From Leptobrachium leishanense (lineage: Eukaryota; Chordata; Amphibia; Anura; Megophryidae): DNA of 64,000 bases. The position numbers and the translations under genes are program-made. Shown piece by piece: positions 1 to 10,972 of this stretch. The DNA is taken from the NCBI GenBank assembly GCA_009667805.1, contig CM019067.1, positions 157,933,049 through 157,997,048 on the forward strand. The letters run 5' to 3'. A model generated the notes under the pieces. That model was not told the DNA's origin and did no database searches. It worked only from the letters and a program-made list of their open reading frames with translations. Within the stretch, counting starts at the first letter, position 1. Each line of letters opens with the position of its first letter.

Positions 1-434
1 TTGGGTTTTTAGAGCACTGGGCTCATTTTGCACTGGGGTACAATCTGTATAGTTGTGATAGATTGCACCTGAATGGAAGAGGGTCTGCTGTGCTAGGAGA
101 GGATGGTTAAAAGGTTGGAGGAGACTTTAAACTAGTGAAGGGGGGGAGGATACAGTATCTTACAAAATGGAGACAGAGCAGATAGCGGAAGGGTTTCAGT
201 TCAGACTAAGGGGGGTGGAGTCGGGGATGGGTAATGTAAGAACAGTGGAGGCATGTAATGTAAAGTCGCATTCAGCATGTGTGGGTAGAGACAGCATTAA
301 ATGTATGCTTGCTAATGCAAGGAGCCTCAATAACAAGATGGGGGAACTAGAGGTAATAGCATACACTAAGCAATATGACATTTAGGAATAACAGAAATAT
401 GGTGGGACGAAACACATGACTGGGCTGTAAACTT
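1..434 (+). mobile_element. CR1-like LINE, 5' part, split by an L1 insertion
   Basis: This is the upstream half of a non-LTR retrotransposon of the CR1/Jockey group. From about position 293 the translation reads like the start of an APE-type endonuclease (CMLANARSLNNKMGELEVI, then YDI). After a one-base shift near 384 it continues with GITEIWWDETHDW. The frame then runs into the duplicated target site, and the rest of the protein resumes at 6181, beyond the inserted L1. The shift and stops show it was already decayed. The 5' boundary may lie outside the window. The family assignment rests on protein motifs only; L2 is a less likely alternative because the downstream tail is CR1-like. Confidence 0.8.
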
Positions 435-450
435 AAACGGTTATACATTG
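435..450. repeat. Target-site duplication, left copy (L1 insertion)
   Basis: The 16-bp sequence AAACGGTTATACATTG is repeated exactly at 6165-6180. The left copy is preceded by CTT, so first-strand nicking took place at TT/AAAC. This resembles the TT/AAAA preference of L1 endonuclease. Confidence 0.95.
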
Positions 451-584
451 GGGCGTGGCCTAACCGCAGCACATGGAGGACGTGTGAGAGCAGAGCTCCT
501 GCACCGGATCCTCTAAAGCAGCGGACTAAATAAGCGAATTGCCCCCACTCGCTCGATTTCGGGGGGGAACTAGCACTGCCCACC
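451..584 (+). promoter_or_regulatory. L1 5' UTR and probable internal promoter
   Basis: This is the 134-bp leader between the target duplication and the ORF1 start codon. It is GC-richer than its surroundings and has no TATA box. Full-length L1 elements carry an internal promoter in the 5' UTR, so transcription is inferred to start at or near 451. No specific factor site was identified with confidence. Confidence 0.5.
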
Positions 585-1538
585 ATGGCTACCTCCAAAG
601 GGGGAAAAAAAGCAGGAAAAACCGAGTTTTTTACGCCGCGCGCCACCAAACTGAAGGAATCAGCGGCCTCCCAAGATGGCGGCGGCTCCTCTCCAGCTTC
701 CCCTAGCGCGATGGAGATAGGGAGCGCCGCAACACCAGCTACTCCAAATCTGGAAGCACTTATGTCCCGTATGGCTGACATGCTGGGAGACCTCTCCGCA
801 ACTTTAACAGCTCGGCTGGATGCAGTGGCGACAGCAATCCGCAGCGACATTAAGGAAATTGGTGAGAGAACAGACAGACTGGAAACGAAGATGTCTGAGT
901 TTGCTGATGCCCACAATACCATGGCTGAACAAGTTGAAACTCTGGAGGAAAAACTTAAGGTGACTTTGTTAAAATTGGCAGATATGGAAGACCGCTCGCG
1001 ACGCCATAATTTAAAAATACGCGGCGTCCCGGATTCTGTCACCTCATCCCAACTTACTTCCTACGTGACAGATATGTTTCAGAGCTTGCTCCCAGATGCT
1101 ACGCCAGATTCGTTGTTATTCGACCGCATACACCGTCTGCCGAAACCTCCATCGGCCCCGACGAAAGCCCCTCGTGACGTTCTCCTGCGCCTCCATTATT
1201 TTAAACCACGCGAGGATATACTGCGAGCTTTACGGGACCCAGGGGCGCTACAACCCGAATATGACCACATATCTGTATACCCTGACCTGTCCAAGGCTAC
1301 TCTTCAGCAGCGGAGGGATTTTAAGCACATCACGACGGTACTTCGAAATAATAACACCGGCTATAGATGGGGTTTCCCGACTAAACTGCTGATCTCACGC
1401 AATGGCACTATCCATGTGGCGGTTTCTGTGGAGGAAGGTGACAAGCTGCTTCGAGACTGGGGTTTCGGAGATCATCCTCCCCAGCCCAGGAGACAAACAG
1501 CGCCTCGTCGGTTGGATCCGGAGTGGCACAAACGCTGA
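585..1538 (+). CDS. L1 ORF1 protein (RNA-binding chaperone)
   Basis: The predicted protein is 317 residues, close to the usual size of L1 ORF1p (about 340). In this family the protein trimerises, coats the element RNA and acts as a nucleic-acid chaperone in the cytoplasmic ribonucleoprotein. The first 45 or so residues are basic and rich in Ser/Pro/Ala. Residues of about 55-135 form a heptad-like coiled coil (LEALMSRMADMLGDL, then TDRLETKMSEF and VETLEEKLKV). Residue 142 begins the RNA-recognition-motif core (NLKIRGVPDS), followed by RDVLLRLHYFKPRED. The C-terminal domain carries QQRRDFKHITTVLR and YRWGFPTKLL, typical of L1 ORF1. The start codon was chosen because it opens the long frame 134 bp after the 5' end and sits in a CCACCATGG context (strong Kozak). 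The frame has no internal stop. It is probably translated first from the bicistronic element RNA. Confidence 0.9.
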   Translation: MATSKGGKKAGKTEFFTPRATKLKESAASQDGGGSSPASPSAMEIGSAATPATPNLEALMSRMADMLGDLSATLTARLDAVATAIRSDIKEIGERTDRLETKMSEFADAHNTMAEQVETLEEKLKVTLLKLADMEDRSRRHNLKIRGVPDSVTSSQLTSYVTDMFQSLLPDATPDSLLFDRIHRLPKPPSAPTKAPRDVLLRLHYFKPREDILRALRDPGALQPEYDHISVYPDLSKATLQQRRDFKHITTVLRNNNTGYRWGFPTKLLISRNGTIHVAVSVEEGDKLLRDWGFGDHPPQPRRQTAPRRLDPEWHKR

Positions 1539-1995
1539 CCGGTTGACCCTGGGTCATGTTGCCCATTTTCACATTTCAATGTCTGGCTCCTCCAATAATC
1601 TTTTACTTGGTCTCTGCAAGATCTCCGAGACTATGTTGCTTTACCTGCCAGAAGACCATTCAACCCTCCTCCCCCGGGTTGGTGAGTGGGCCAAACTGCC
1701 AAGGGGACCGCTTGGTGTGCAGTGTGCGGGTCTGGCCCTCCGTACCCTACTCTCCCTCCTCGGCTGAGGAGTCTGAGAAGTGTACCCGAATTTCGGGACT
1801 TTTCACAGGAGATGTACCTTCTGGGTTTGTATATATTGTTTTGTTTCCGTGTTTTTTGTTTCTGAGCTGCAAGGGTACAACGCGATGGTTGTTCTGTATT
1901 CTTAGAATGTTATTTATTTGTTTTTGCTCCCTTTTTCAATCTCAGGACTTATGTTTTCAAGGTGACTGGTTCTTATATCCCGCCCACATGGTGCA
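1539..1995 (+). other. Inter-ORF spacer of the L1
   Basis: This is 457 bp between the ORF1 stop and the ORF2 frame, unusually long compared with the short spacer of mammalian L1s. It is T-rich towards its end. Two small frames cross it, but neither resembles a known domain. ORF2 translation must start by an unconventional route or from a later AUG. Confidence 0.6.
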
Positions 1996-4900
1996 ATGCC
2001 CCATAAATACGAAGCCCCCTGGCCTCGTCAATCCCCGTTACATGACGCATTTAATGGAAAATCTATGAAAGTATTAACCTTTAATGTTAAGGGCTTAAAT
2101 ATGCCCGTAAAAAGGCACTCTTTATATCGAGATCTCCGAGCTCATGATGCAGATATTGTATGTCTTCAAGAGACGCATTTTCGCCGTCTGGATCATCCCA
2201 AGCTATATACCACCCAATACCTAACACAATATCACTCCACGTTCAAAACTAAAGCAAGAGGGGTCACCCTGTTGATTCACAATAGAGTGGCATTCCAAAT
2301 GCACCGTATCCTTAAAGACCCGAAAGGTCGTTACATAATATTAGTCTGTACGATAAACTCGAGAACTTATACTCTGGTGTCCATTTATGCTCCCAACGCT
2401 GCCCAGTCTCAGTTTCTGTCCCAGGTCTTGCAAAAGGTAACGGATATTCAATCGGGCACTCTGGTAATCTGTGGAGACTTAAACATGGGACTAGATCCCT
2501 TAAAAGACCGTTCGTCCACGGTTACTTGTAGACAGCATGGGACCTCCTCCCAGAGATTTCGCCAATTGTTAAATAGATATAATCTGTACGACGCGTGGCG
2601 TCTCCTTCACCCCACCGAAAGGGATTATACATTTCGATCTAGAGTCCATAATAGCTATTCTAGAATAGATTATTTTCTGATAGCGGGTTCAGCCCTTCCA
2701 TACACAATAGACTGCACTATACTGCCCCTTACTTGGTCTGACCATTCTCCAGTGGTATTGACGTTAGGCGACGCTTATCAGCCTTCGGCCAGGCCCCCTT
2801 GGCGACTTCGAGACGACCTTTTACTCCATGAACCGGCGCGAATAGCAATACAAGCAGCCTTAGATAACTATTTTAAAGAAAACGTGACGCCTGATGTCAA
2901 CCGCCTTACCATCTGGCAAGCCCATAAGGCTGTAATAAGAGGGGAATGTATAAAATGGGCGACTCATCTTAGGAAGCAATATGTATCACGAAGACTGGAC
3001 CTACTTACTAAATTACAAGATCTAGACACGCGCAACAAAACAGCCCCGTCTCAAGAAATAATAGAAACTATAGATTCCACAATGGGTCTGTTGAGAGATT
3101 TGGAGGCGGAGAGCTATTTCAAGGCATTGACCAAGCGCAATGCTATGTATTACGCTCTTCGAAACAAACCTGGTAGATTCCTAGCTCGCAAACTTCAACC
3201 AGTTAACACGCCCCGTAAACAAATTACACTTAAATCCCCCGCTGGGCCTATATATGACCCCAAAATTATAGCGAATGAATTTGCCACCTATTATGAAAGT
3301 CTATATAATTTGGAAGCGAAACAGACAGTCCATTGCCCTACAGTGGCAGATATAGATAGATACCTGGAGAGGGTTCATCTTCCTTCGCTGTCCCAGACAC
3401 ATATTGCAAGTTTAACCACACCCATAATGACAGAAGACATTCTGAAGGCTATTAAAAACCTCCCAAAACGCAAGGCCCCGGGCCCTGATGGACTGACGGG
3501 GTTGTATTACTCCACCTTCGCTTCCCAACTAGTAACACATTTAAGTGCGGGCTTTGACGAAGCGTGGGAGGGGGGCTCCTTCCCAGTAGACATGCTGAGA
3601 GCTCACATTATTACCTTGCCCAAACCGGGTAAAATTCCTGACCGTTGCCCTAACCTACGCCCTATCTCTTTGCTTAATGTAGATGTTAAAATATTCAGCA
3701 AAATACTGGCCAACCGACTTCAATATATTCTTCCCACTCTAATAGGTCTAGATCAGGTAGGGTTTATCTCAAGGCGACAAGGAGCCGACAGCACTAAAAA
3801 ACTAGTTAATTTACTTGGCCTGATGGGACGTGGGGACTCTTCAAGCTTGATTCTGTCCTTGGACGCAGAAAAAGCCTTCGACAGGGTTCACTGGAACTTT
3901 CTGAATCGAGTATTACACAAGTTCGGATTTCCACCCTCCTTTATAACTGCGGTACAGGCCCTGTATGATTCTCCCTCTGCTAAAGTTCTCTGCAGCGGGT
4001 TTGTGTCGGAGGAATTTGTAATAACTAATGGGACAAGGCAGGGATGCCCACTTTCCCCACTATTATATGCCCTGGTTTTGGAGCCTTTGGCACAGGCCAT
4101 ACGGCAAAATGACTCCATTTGTGGAATACAGGCAGGCCCGGTGACTTATAAACTCAACTTATACGCGGACGATATCCTTCTAACCTTGACTGACCCGGAC
4201 TGTTCTCTCCCTTCCCTCCAACAAGAGTTAGACTTGTATAGTCAGGTTTCATATCATTTGGTGAACATATTAAAAACCCAAGCACTCCCGATTAATATAC
4301 CCCATCAACACCTGGAAGCCCTTCGAGCCAGTTATAAGTTTGACTGGCGAACTGATTATATTGTGTACCTGGGTCTTAAGATAGCTAGTACTCCGGAAAA
4401 ACTGTTTAATTATAATTATGATAGATTACTGTCAGAGGTGAAATCACAGTTATATCACTGGAGACTGCGGGAGATCTCATGGTTGGGCAGGATGGCGGCG
4501 GTGAAGATGATGGTGTTACCAAAGATTCTATACGTTTTTCGAACCCTCCCCATGCAGCTGCCCACGTCCTTCCTAGATACCTTACAATCTATCATAATGA
4601 GATATATTTGGAATCATAAAAGACCCAGAATACCGAAAAAACTATTGTATTACCGCCATAGAGATGGAGGCCTTAACGTTACCCACATACATAACTATTA
4701 TTGGGCCACATGTTTGGCATCACTAGCGGAACTGGTTCACACCCACCCTATGCCTCAATGGCTGGTAGTGGAATATACTTTTATTCCCGGACACGCTTTG
4801 GCCGACCTATTATTCGTGCCTCGTACAAAGAGACCACGTCTACCGGAGATCCTACCCTCCACGATTTTATATGTTAAGGCGTGGGACCGTTATGCCCACT

Positions 4901-5847
4901 TATTCCAAAACTACACTCCAATATCCATGGCCACACCTCTCACATCAATGTCATACTTGCTGCCCCACTTTAGAGCGGGGCCCTGGATTCAATCTGGAGT
5001 CACGCACCTACACCATCTGTTTTCGCTGCCGGACATCTTGTCCTTCCAAACTTTACAAGAGAAATTTAAGGTACCATCCTCAATGTTTTTGTCATACATG
5101 CAACTCTATTCTTATTTCAAATCCAATGCAGTAATATCTAATTTACGTACCACATTGCCGCTCCTCTCGGACACTGAGCTATTTTGGCTAGACCCGCACA
5201 CCACCACAAAACCCATCTCGTTGTTCTATCGATTGCTTAATACCCCGACAGGAATAACATCGTGGAAATTTCACAACACTTGGGAAAAGGACCTGTCTAT
5301 GCAATTTACCCCCTCGCAATGGGCCATGGCACATTTGTTTTCAGCTGGAGCCTCAAGGTGTGCAACGCTGATTGAAACACAACGAAAAGTACTATATTGT
5401 TGGTATCTTACGCCCTCAAGGATTAGCCGTTTTGCCCCAAACACTTCGGACGTCTGCTGGAGATGTTTGTCTGCCTCAGGCACGATGGGTCATATCTGGT
5501 GGCTCTGTCCACTGATAACACCACTATGGAAAGATATATCTCTTCTTGCGTCGGAAGTCTTGGGTAGTCAGATACCGTGCACACCGGAGATCCTATTGCT
5601 GGGAATGGTCCACCTTCCTCGGTCACACCTCAGACTGTTATTCATAATTGTCTCTACAACAATGTTGCTTATTGCCAGGAACTGGAAATCGACCGCTGTC
5701 CCAACACAACGACAGATAGCTACATTACTATCACAATATCGATCCTTCGACTCCAAAGCTACCTCGGCATGGGGTTTTCGCCCCACTAAACATGACCCAT
5801 GGGCTATCTGGGACATTCATAAGATTTATGAGGCGTGTGGGTTATGA
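1996..5847 (+). CDS. L1 ORF2 protein: endonuclease and reverse transcriptase
   Basis: The frame encodes 1283 residues, matching the roughly 1275 of L1 ORF2p. The enzyme nicks chromosomal DNA and copies the element RNA from the 3' hydroxyl (target-primed reverse transcription). The APE-like endonuclease spans about residues 24-255, with FNVKGLN at the start, QETH (Glu59), GDLN (Asp161, Asn163) and SDH (Asp249, His250) all present. The reverse transcriptase follows: [51 protein letters not shown], and the catalytic YADD at 723-726. Near the C terminus lies a CCHC motif (Cys1154, Cys1157, His1166, Cys1171), as in L1. The true start may be the Met at 2065, where the endonuclease homology begins, giving 1260 residues; the first 23 residues are unlike the family. 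No stop or frameshift interrupts the frame. Short antisense frames inside it are shadows. Confidence 0.93.
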   Translation: MPHKYEAPWPRQSPLHDAFNGKSMKVLTFNVKGLNMPVKRHSLYRDLRAHDADIVCLQETHFRRLDHPKLYTTQYLTQYHSTFKTKARGVTLLIHNRVAFQMHRILKDPKGRYIILVCTINSRTYTLVSIYAPNAAQSQFLSQVLQKVTDIQSGTLVICGDLNMGLDPLKDRSSTVTCRQHGTSSQRFRQLLNRYNLYDAWRLLHPTERDYTFRSRVHNSYSRIDYFLIAGSALPYTIDCTILPLTWSDHSPVVLTLGDAYQPSARPPWRLRDDLLLHEPARIAIQAALDNYFKENVTPDVNRLTIWQAHKAVIRGECIKWATHLRKQYVSRRLDLLTKLQDLDTRNKTAPSQEIIETIDSTMGLLRDLEAESYFKALTKRNAMYYALRNKPGRFLARKLQPVNTPRKQITLKSPAGPIYDPKIIANEFATYYESLYNLEAKQTVHCPTVADIDRYLERVHLPSLSQTHIASLTTPIMTEDILKAIKNLPKRKAPGPDGLTGLYYSTFASQLVTHLSAGFDEAWEGGSFPVDMLRAHIITLPKPGKIPDRCPNLRPISLLNVDVKIFSKILANRLQYILPTLIGLDQVGFISRRQGADSTKKLVNLLGLMGRGDSSSLILSLDAEKAFDRVHWNFLNRVLHKFGFPPSFITAVQALYDSPSAKVLCSGFVSEEFVITNGTRQGCPLSPLLYALVLEPLAQAIRQNDSICGIQAGPVTYKLNLYADDILLTLTDPDCSLPSLQQELDLYSQVSYHLVNILKTQALPINIPHQHLEALRASYKFDWRTDYIVYLGLKIASTPEKLFNYNYDRLLSEVKSQLYHWRLREISWLGRMAAVKMMVLPKILYVFRTLPMQLPTSFLDTLQSIIMRYIWNHKRPRIPKKLLYYRHRDGGLNVTHIHNYYWATCLASLAELVHTHPMPQWLVVEYTFIPGHALADLLFVPRTKRPRLPEILPSTILYVKAWDRYAHLFQNYTPISMATPLTSMSYLLPHFRAGPWIQSGVTHLHHLFSLPDILSFQTLQEKFKVPSSMFLSYMQLYSYFKSNAVISNLRTTLPLLSDTELFWLDPHTTTKPISLFYRLLNTPTGITSWKFHNTWEKDLSMQFTPSQWAMAHLFSAGASRCATLIETQRKVLYCWYLTPSRISRFAPNTSDVCWRCLSASGTMGHIWWLCPLITPLWKDISLLASEVLGSQIPCTPEILLLGMVHLPRSHLRLLFIIVSTTMLLIARNWKSTAVPTQRQIATLLSQYRSFDSKATSAWGFRPTKHDPWAIWDIHKIYEACGL

Positions 5848-6164
5848 TTACAGTGTTGATAGAATTATGGTTTTGGGTCACTTTTCTGAGAGGTCTAAGA
5901 AGAACACCTGGGGCACTCTCTACTTCAGAGAAATTGCCTTCTCCTGCTGATCCTGAGATTCCCTTCCCTGTTTGTTAGTTTATTTTTCATTTTTATGTAC
6001 TTCCTTTATTGTATGTTATTTTAGTATAGTTACATGTCCTTACAAAAATGTTTGAGAGATACTGCTGCAATCATACCAGATTCTTTCATGAGATGGTTGA
6101 ATGTTATTTACAGTGATTATGTTGTAAACACCTCTCAATAAAAATATTTTGAAATTAAAAAAAA
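5848..6164 (+). terminator. L1 3' UTR with polyadenylation signal and A tail
   Basis: This is a 317-bp 3' UTR after the ORF2 stop. AATAAA lies at 6137-6142, followed within 15-20 bp by an A-rich tail that merges with the right target duplication. This is the normal end of a LINE copied from its polyadenylated transcript. Confidence 0.85.
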
Positions 6165-6180
6165 AAACGGTTATACATTG
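6165..6180. repeat. Target-site duplication, right copy (L1 insertion)
   Basis: Exact second copy of the 16-bp target AAACGGTTATACATTG. Removing the L1 and one copy rejoins the endonuclease frame of the older CR1-like LINE, which confirms the insertion boundaries. Confidence 0.95.
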
Positions 6181-8799
6181 TTTAGAAAGGATAGGAACAT
6201 AAGAAAGGGGGTGGAGTGTGTTTATATGTAAATCAGGATTTAAAGCCTAAATTACACAACTGGAAAGCGATGAGGGAAAAAGTGGAATCCTTATGGGTAA
6301 ATATTTCGTTGGGGAATAAAGAGGGAAGTCCAATTATTGGTTGGCATATGCTATAAACCACCTAATATAGATAATGATGAGGAAGAACAACTGTTAGAGC
6401 AAATTTAGGAAGCTGCACATCATGGTAGCACTTTAATTATTGGAGATTTAATACCCGGACATTAATTGGGATAGTGGGACTAGTAATCAGCAAAGGAATC
6501 CGGTTCCTGAACATTTTAAATGATACCTTCATGTCACAACTGGTAGAAACACCAACTAGAGAGGATAAACTCTCCTGGTTATAACAAATAATGTGGATCT
6601 TTTCTCAAATATTAATGTAAAGGAACAGTTGGGAAACAGCGACCATAACATGGTGACTTTTGAAATAAACTCAAAAAAACACATTCATAAGGGGCATGCT
6701 AAAATATATAATTTTAAAAAGGCCAACTTTATTAAAATAAAGGAAGCTCTCAATGTCATTGACTGGCAGAAACTCTTTCACGGGAAAAACACTGAGGATA
6801 AGTGGAATATCTTTAAACTAACACTAGAAAAGTACACGTCACAATATATTCCACTGGTTAATAAATATAAAAGAAACAGACTGAAACCAATGTGGCTTAG
6901 TAGGAAGGTAACTAAGGAAATGAAAAACAAAAAGAAGGCATTTAAAGCTTTTAAATTTGATAAATCTGAGGCATCCTATAAAGCATATAGGGCAGCCAAT
7001 AAAGCATGTAAAAATGTGATTAGATGGGCAAACTAGAAAATGAAAAAGAAATAGCAAAAGAGAGCAAGACCAACCCTAAAATATTCTTTAGGTACATAAA
7101 TTCTAAAAAACCCAAGAGTGAAAATGTAGGTTCACTAAAATCTGAGTCAGGGCTATTGTTAACTGAAGATCAGGATAAGGCAGAAATTTTAAATGATTAT
7201 TTTTCTTCAGTATTTATCAAAGAGAAACCTATAACGAGGACATGAAATTCATTAATAAAAACTTACTAATACAAAGTGACTGGTTGACTCAGGACAAGGT
7301 TTTACACAAATTAAACAATGTGAATGTTAATAAAGCCCCAGGGCCAGATGGAATTCACCCGCGAGTACTGAGAGAGCTATGTGTTGAAATATGTAAACCT
7401 CTGTTCTTAATCTTTCAAGATTCTTTTCTTTCAGGAATAGTACCAGAGGATTGGAGAGAAAAGCTGACGTGGTCCCTATATTTAAGAAAGGTTTAAAATT
7501 TGTGCCTGGGAATTATAGACCTGTGAGCTTAACATCTGTGGCTGGGAAAGTATTTGAGGGTTACTAAGGGATAGTATTCAGGAATTTATTGGAGGTATAA
7601 TGTAATTGGCAAAAATCAGCATGTTTCATGAAACACAGATCATGTCAGACTAACCTAATTACGTTCTATGAGGAAGTAAGTAGAAGTATAGATCAGGGGG
7701 TCGCAGTGGATGTGATTTACTTAGATTTTGCCAAAGCTTCGACACAGTTCCACACAAAAGGTTAATATTTAAATTAAGAAAAAATGGTCTAGATGAAAAT
7801 ACTTGTTCTTGGATAGAAAACTGGCTAAAAGATAGGGTACAGAGAGTGGTCATAAATGGTACATTTTCAAGATGGACACCAGTGGTAAGTGGTGTCCCTC
7901 AGGGGTCTGTTATAGGACCAATACTATTCAATTTATTTATAAATGACCTTGAGATAGGCATTGAAAGTCATGTATCAGTGTTTGCAGATGACACAAAGCT
8001 AGGAAAAGTAATACAATGTGAGCAGGATGTTACTTCGCTGCAGAGGGATTTAGATAGATTGGGGACTGGGCACTTAAATGGCAGATGAAATTTAATCTAG
8101 ATAAATGCAAAGTTATGCACTTTGGAGTGAAGAACACACAAGCAATTTATACCCTAAATGGTACGGAGTTAGGGAAATCCAAGCAGGAGAAGGATTTCGG
8201 AATAATCATAGACTTCAAACTAAGTAACAATGTGCAATGTCAAACAGCAGCCGCCAAGGCCAGCAAAGTACTGGCATGCATTAAAAGGGGAGTTCACTCA
8301 CGGGATGAAAACATAATTTTGCCTCTGTATAAATCAATGGTCAGGCCGCACCTTGAATATGCCGTGCAATTTTGGGCACCTGTCTTAAAAAAAAGATATT
8401 ATATCGCTAGAAAAAGTGCAGAGACGGGCAACTAAATTAATAAGGGGATGGAAGGGTTAAGTTATGAGGAAAGACTAACAAGCTTAAACCTGTTTAGTTT
8501 AGAAAAAGGCGCCTTAGAGGGGATCTGATAACCTTATATAAATATATACGGGCCATTATCAACCATTGTCTGATAACCTATTCATTAACAGGACTATACA
8601 TAGGACAAGGGGTCATCCATTTAGACTGGAAGAAAGAAAATTTAGCTTAAAGCATAGGAAGGGTTATTTTACGGTGAGAACAATAAAGCTGTGGAATTCT
8701 CTGCCTGTTGAGGTGGTTGGGTCAGAGTCTGTACAGACTTTTAAAAAAAGACTGGATGACTTCCTGCAGACACAGAATATTAAGGGTTATAATATTTAA
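6181..8799 (+). pseudogene. CR1-like ORF2 remnant (endonuclease/reverse transcriptase)
   Basis: The coding region is recognisable but broken into several frames. The end of the endonuclease runs to about 6650 (IIGD around 6439, then SDHNMV). A linker follows (KPMWLSRKVTKEMKNKKKAF). The reverse transcriptase appears in pieces: NVNKAPGPDGIHPRVLREL near 7325, GVPQGSVIGPILFNLFINDL near 7890, FADDTKLG at 7981, and LDKCKVMHFG near 8097. The C-terminal region contains RGHPFRLEERKFSLKHRKG and LWNSLPVEVV. Frames change near 7025, 7245, 7496, 8088 and 8435, with stops between, so no functional protein is possible. Order and motifs match CR1-group LINEs of the Jockey superfamily. Confidence 0.88.
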
Positions 8800-9000
8800 T
8801 ATGTGGGTAAAAGCTTCTTGATCCAAGGAGAAATCTGACTGCCATTCTGGGGTCAAGAAGGAATTTTTTCCCAGTATGTTGCATATTTCAGACTGGGTTT
8901 TTTGCCTTCTTTTGGATCAACAGCAGTAGGTTATGTGGGAGAGGCTGAACCCGATGGACGCATGTCTTTTTTCAGCCTATATAACTATGTAACTATGTAA
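6181..9000 (+). mobile_element. CR1-like LINE, 3' part with CTATGTAA tail
   Basis: Continuation of the LINE interrupted by the L1. It carries the remainder of the endonuclease, the reverse transcriptase, the C-terminal domain and a 3' UTR that ends in a short array of 'aactatgta' units. The last 85 bp (8916-9000) are identical to a separate short copy at 50516-50600. That shared end defines the 3' terminus of the family. Confidence 0.88.
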
Positions 9001-9864
9001 AATGTATAGCAGGTGTTAATTTACAGTAGGCAACCACAACAGCTGATCTTCTAGCAAAGTTTGCAGCTCAGCAGAAATAGGTATAGATCCATTGCGATTT
9101 ATGAGTTGGGTCATTATACTTGATAATTGACTCATTAACAATGGCTTCTTGGGATAAGACCCATGGTTGCTTACATTTTAGGCTGAAATGATGCTTGTGA
9201 GCATGCTATATGAATGCACATAGGCATGTTCAACATATATTACAGGGGTTTTGACACATGGAACGTTTATTAACCCCTTCACTACCGATATCAAGATATC
9301 TCATCTTCAAAGGCACCATCTGGTGCTCCAATATCGAGATTTCTCGGTATGCTGATCTGCAGGCCAAAAATAAATGAAATTCGTCTGCTGCAAGCAAATT
9401 TCATTTGCTTTATGGCTGCCGAAGGTGCCCCCAAAATGATGCTTCCAGCAGTCGATACAGGGAGAAATAGAAGAAAATAGACCAGCCACTCAAACCTCTA
9501 ACTCATTTTGGCCAGTAGATGGCGCCATCTACTGGCCAAAAATAGGTTACTTATAGTAAGAAATACAATAGGTATAGGCTCAAATATTTCTTTATAATTA
9601 ATTAAAAATGATTTTTCAAAAAACCACTGGTTTCTGACAGGTTTGTTTGGAAAAATCACTTGATAGTGAAGATGTTAATTAAGAACAGTAAAAAAATCAC
9701 AAATTGCCTGTTTTCGTGGTCTTATGTATGTGGAAATTAAGGAAAATCCGAATAGGGTAGATGGAAAGCAGGATGGATTCACCTAGCAGACATCTCTTCT
9801 ATGCATAGTATTCACACCATCCAATTCTAAACTTGAGCACAAGTTAGCACTGTTCACTGTCCGT
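9001..9864. other. Non-coding stretch with short palindromes
   Basis: No gene is recognised. The stretch starts with TTAACCCCTTCACTACCGAT-like sequence near 9271, similar to other dispersed copies in the window (for example near 13080). It contains a 36-bp perfect palindrome at 9506-9541 and small palindromes GATATC and CACCATCTGGTG near 9290-9330. Confidence 0.6.
9506..9541. repeat. 36-bp perfect palindrome
   Basis: The sequence reads identically on both strands, centred on GGCGCC at 9521-9526, with arms TTTTGGCCAGTAGATGGC. There is no spacer, so it could extrude as a cruciform or represent the centre of a fold-back element. The flanks beyond 9506 and 9541 do not continue the symmetry. Confidence 0.9.
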
Positions 9865-10070
9865 CCTGGCTGCTGTAATCCAATGCTTCACAATCCTGTC
9901 CTCAGGAAATGATAACACAACATGTTTTCCAGATATCTGAAGTAGAACACAGATGAAATCATTCGCTGCTCAGTGATTACAGTTTCCAGTCTGCATTTCC
10001 AAGATAATCATTAATATCTGGCCTTTTACCAGATCCTGAGAACAGATTTGGGAAAAACTACTGCAGTCTG
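9865..10070 (-). mobile_element. hAT-like MITE copy (GGTTCCCA family), minus strand
   Basis: The reverse complement shares AAATGCAGACTG, CACTGAGCAGC and GCTTCAGATAT-like blocks, in the same order, with copies at 13904-14085 and 46827-47000. The termini are less clear here than in the other two copies. The family resembles non-autonomous hAT elements that begin CAGTGGTTCCC. Confidence 0.55.
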
Positions 10071-10345
10071 AATCAGGTGTTGATAGAATAATAATAAAAA
10101 ATTAAACTCTCCCTCTTTTTTAAAGGTCAGGAACGACTCAGGTGGAGGGCCCTTGAGTTGCCCCGTATACCAGCACGCTAGGAGTTTAGTTTGGGTAAGC
10201 AGTTACAGCGGGAAGACAAGTGGGCAGGGCCGAGGGAGCAGTTACAAGGCGCATGCACAGTGACTCTGCGTGCCTTTTTTCCTGAGGTAACCTGGAGAGC
10301 AGCATCCCCACCCTCCCGCACTTTAATTATAGGGATTAGTCTGGG

Positions 10346-10388
10346 TGGTTTTGGGGATGATTGTGGTTTTGGGGATGATTGTGGTTTT
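10346..10388 (+). repeat. Short tandem repeat, 18-bp unit
   Basis: Two full copies and a partial third of GGTTTTGGGGATGATTGT lie immediately upstream of the left target duplication of the inverted-arm element. Confidence 0.8.
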
Positions 10389-10505
10389 TAGGTATTCAAA
10401 AAAACAAACAAGGAACAATGCAACAAAGCTATTGTCCTTAAAAGATGCCGGATTAGTAACCAGATATCTAAATGGGGACATGGACCCCAGGGCCCTATAT
10501 CAAGC

Positions 10506-10806
10506 AAAAATGGTATATAGCCACAAGGCAAAATCTGGTATAAAATAGAATTATTAAACCTTTATTTAAAGCTCACACAAAATGCACAACAGATGGTAAA
10601 AACATAGATCTTAGATATGATAGAACTAGCACGTCCTCATTGTCATATATGGCTAATTACCAGTTATCAATTCCTCATAAGGCACATAATATTCATAAAT
10701 ATATCAAGCAAAATAACGTTATTAGGCCAGAGTAATGCGGTATATTAAGATGATCTAACGTAAATCGTTAGAACCAAGATACATATTACCATAAATCACC
10801 AGTATC
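10506..10806 (+). repeat. Left inverted arm of the 10.4-kb element
   Basis: This arm is the inverted partner of 11385-11683, with scattered differences and small gaps. Matching blocks include GCCACAAGGCAAAATCTGGTA, AGAACTAGCACGTCCTCAT and ATCTAACGTAAATCGTTAG on this arm and their complements on the other. Confidence 0.9.
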
Positions 10807-10862
10807 CACTTAAGGAAGTCCCATCCTAAACGCGATTTAGATAAATGGGACTTCCTTAAGTG
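10807..10862. repeat. Hairpin with 18-bp perfect arms
   Basis: CACTTAAGGAAGTCCCAT at 10807-10824 is the exact reverse complement of 10845-10862, with a 20-base loop. It sits directly inside the left arm and directly upstream of the CRE-like site. Confidence 0.92.
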
Positions 10863-10972
10863 ACGTCATTGGATGTGTGTGCAATCCCGGAAGCGGGCAA
10901 ATTAGCTTGAATAGCGCAGCAGCCTGGGGGGGGCTTTCAATATAAATACAGGTAGGACCAGGGGGGACCCCT
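10861..10972 (+). promoter_or_regulatory. Promoter-like block: CRE site and TATA box
   Basis: TGACGTCA at 10861-10868 is a perfect CRE/ATF palindrome. TATAAATA lies at 10941-10948, preceded by a G run, which would place a start site near 10972. That is just before the hammerhead-like remnant. The arrangement suggests an RNA polymerase II promoter inside the element; activity is inferred. Confidence 0.5.

Larger units (their letters stand above)
451..6164 (+). mobile_element. Full-length L1-clade LINE, apparently coding-intact
   Basis: The element is 5.7 kb long. It has a short GC-rich 5' UTR beginning GGGCGTGGCC, ORF1 at 585-1538, a 457-bp inter-ORF gap, ORF2 at 1996-5847, and a 3' UTR with AATAAA and an A-rich tail. 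Perfect 16-bp target duplications flank it. Neither ORF contains a stop or frameshift, so the insertion looks recent. ORF1 is of the L1 type (coiled coil, RRM, C-terminal domain), and ORF2 has an L1-type endonuclease and a terminal CCHC motif. This places it in the L1/Tx1 clade. The L1-like nick site argues against a strictly site-specific Tx1 element, but the exact subfamily cannot be settled from sequence reading alone. Confidence 0.92.
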
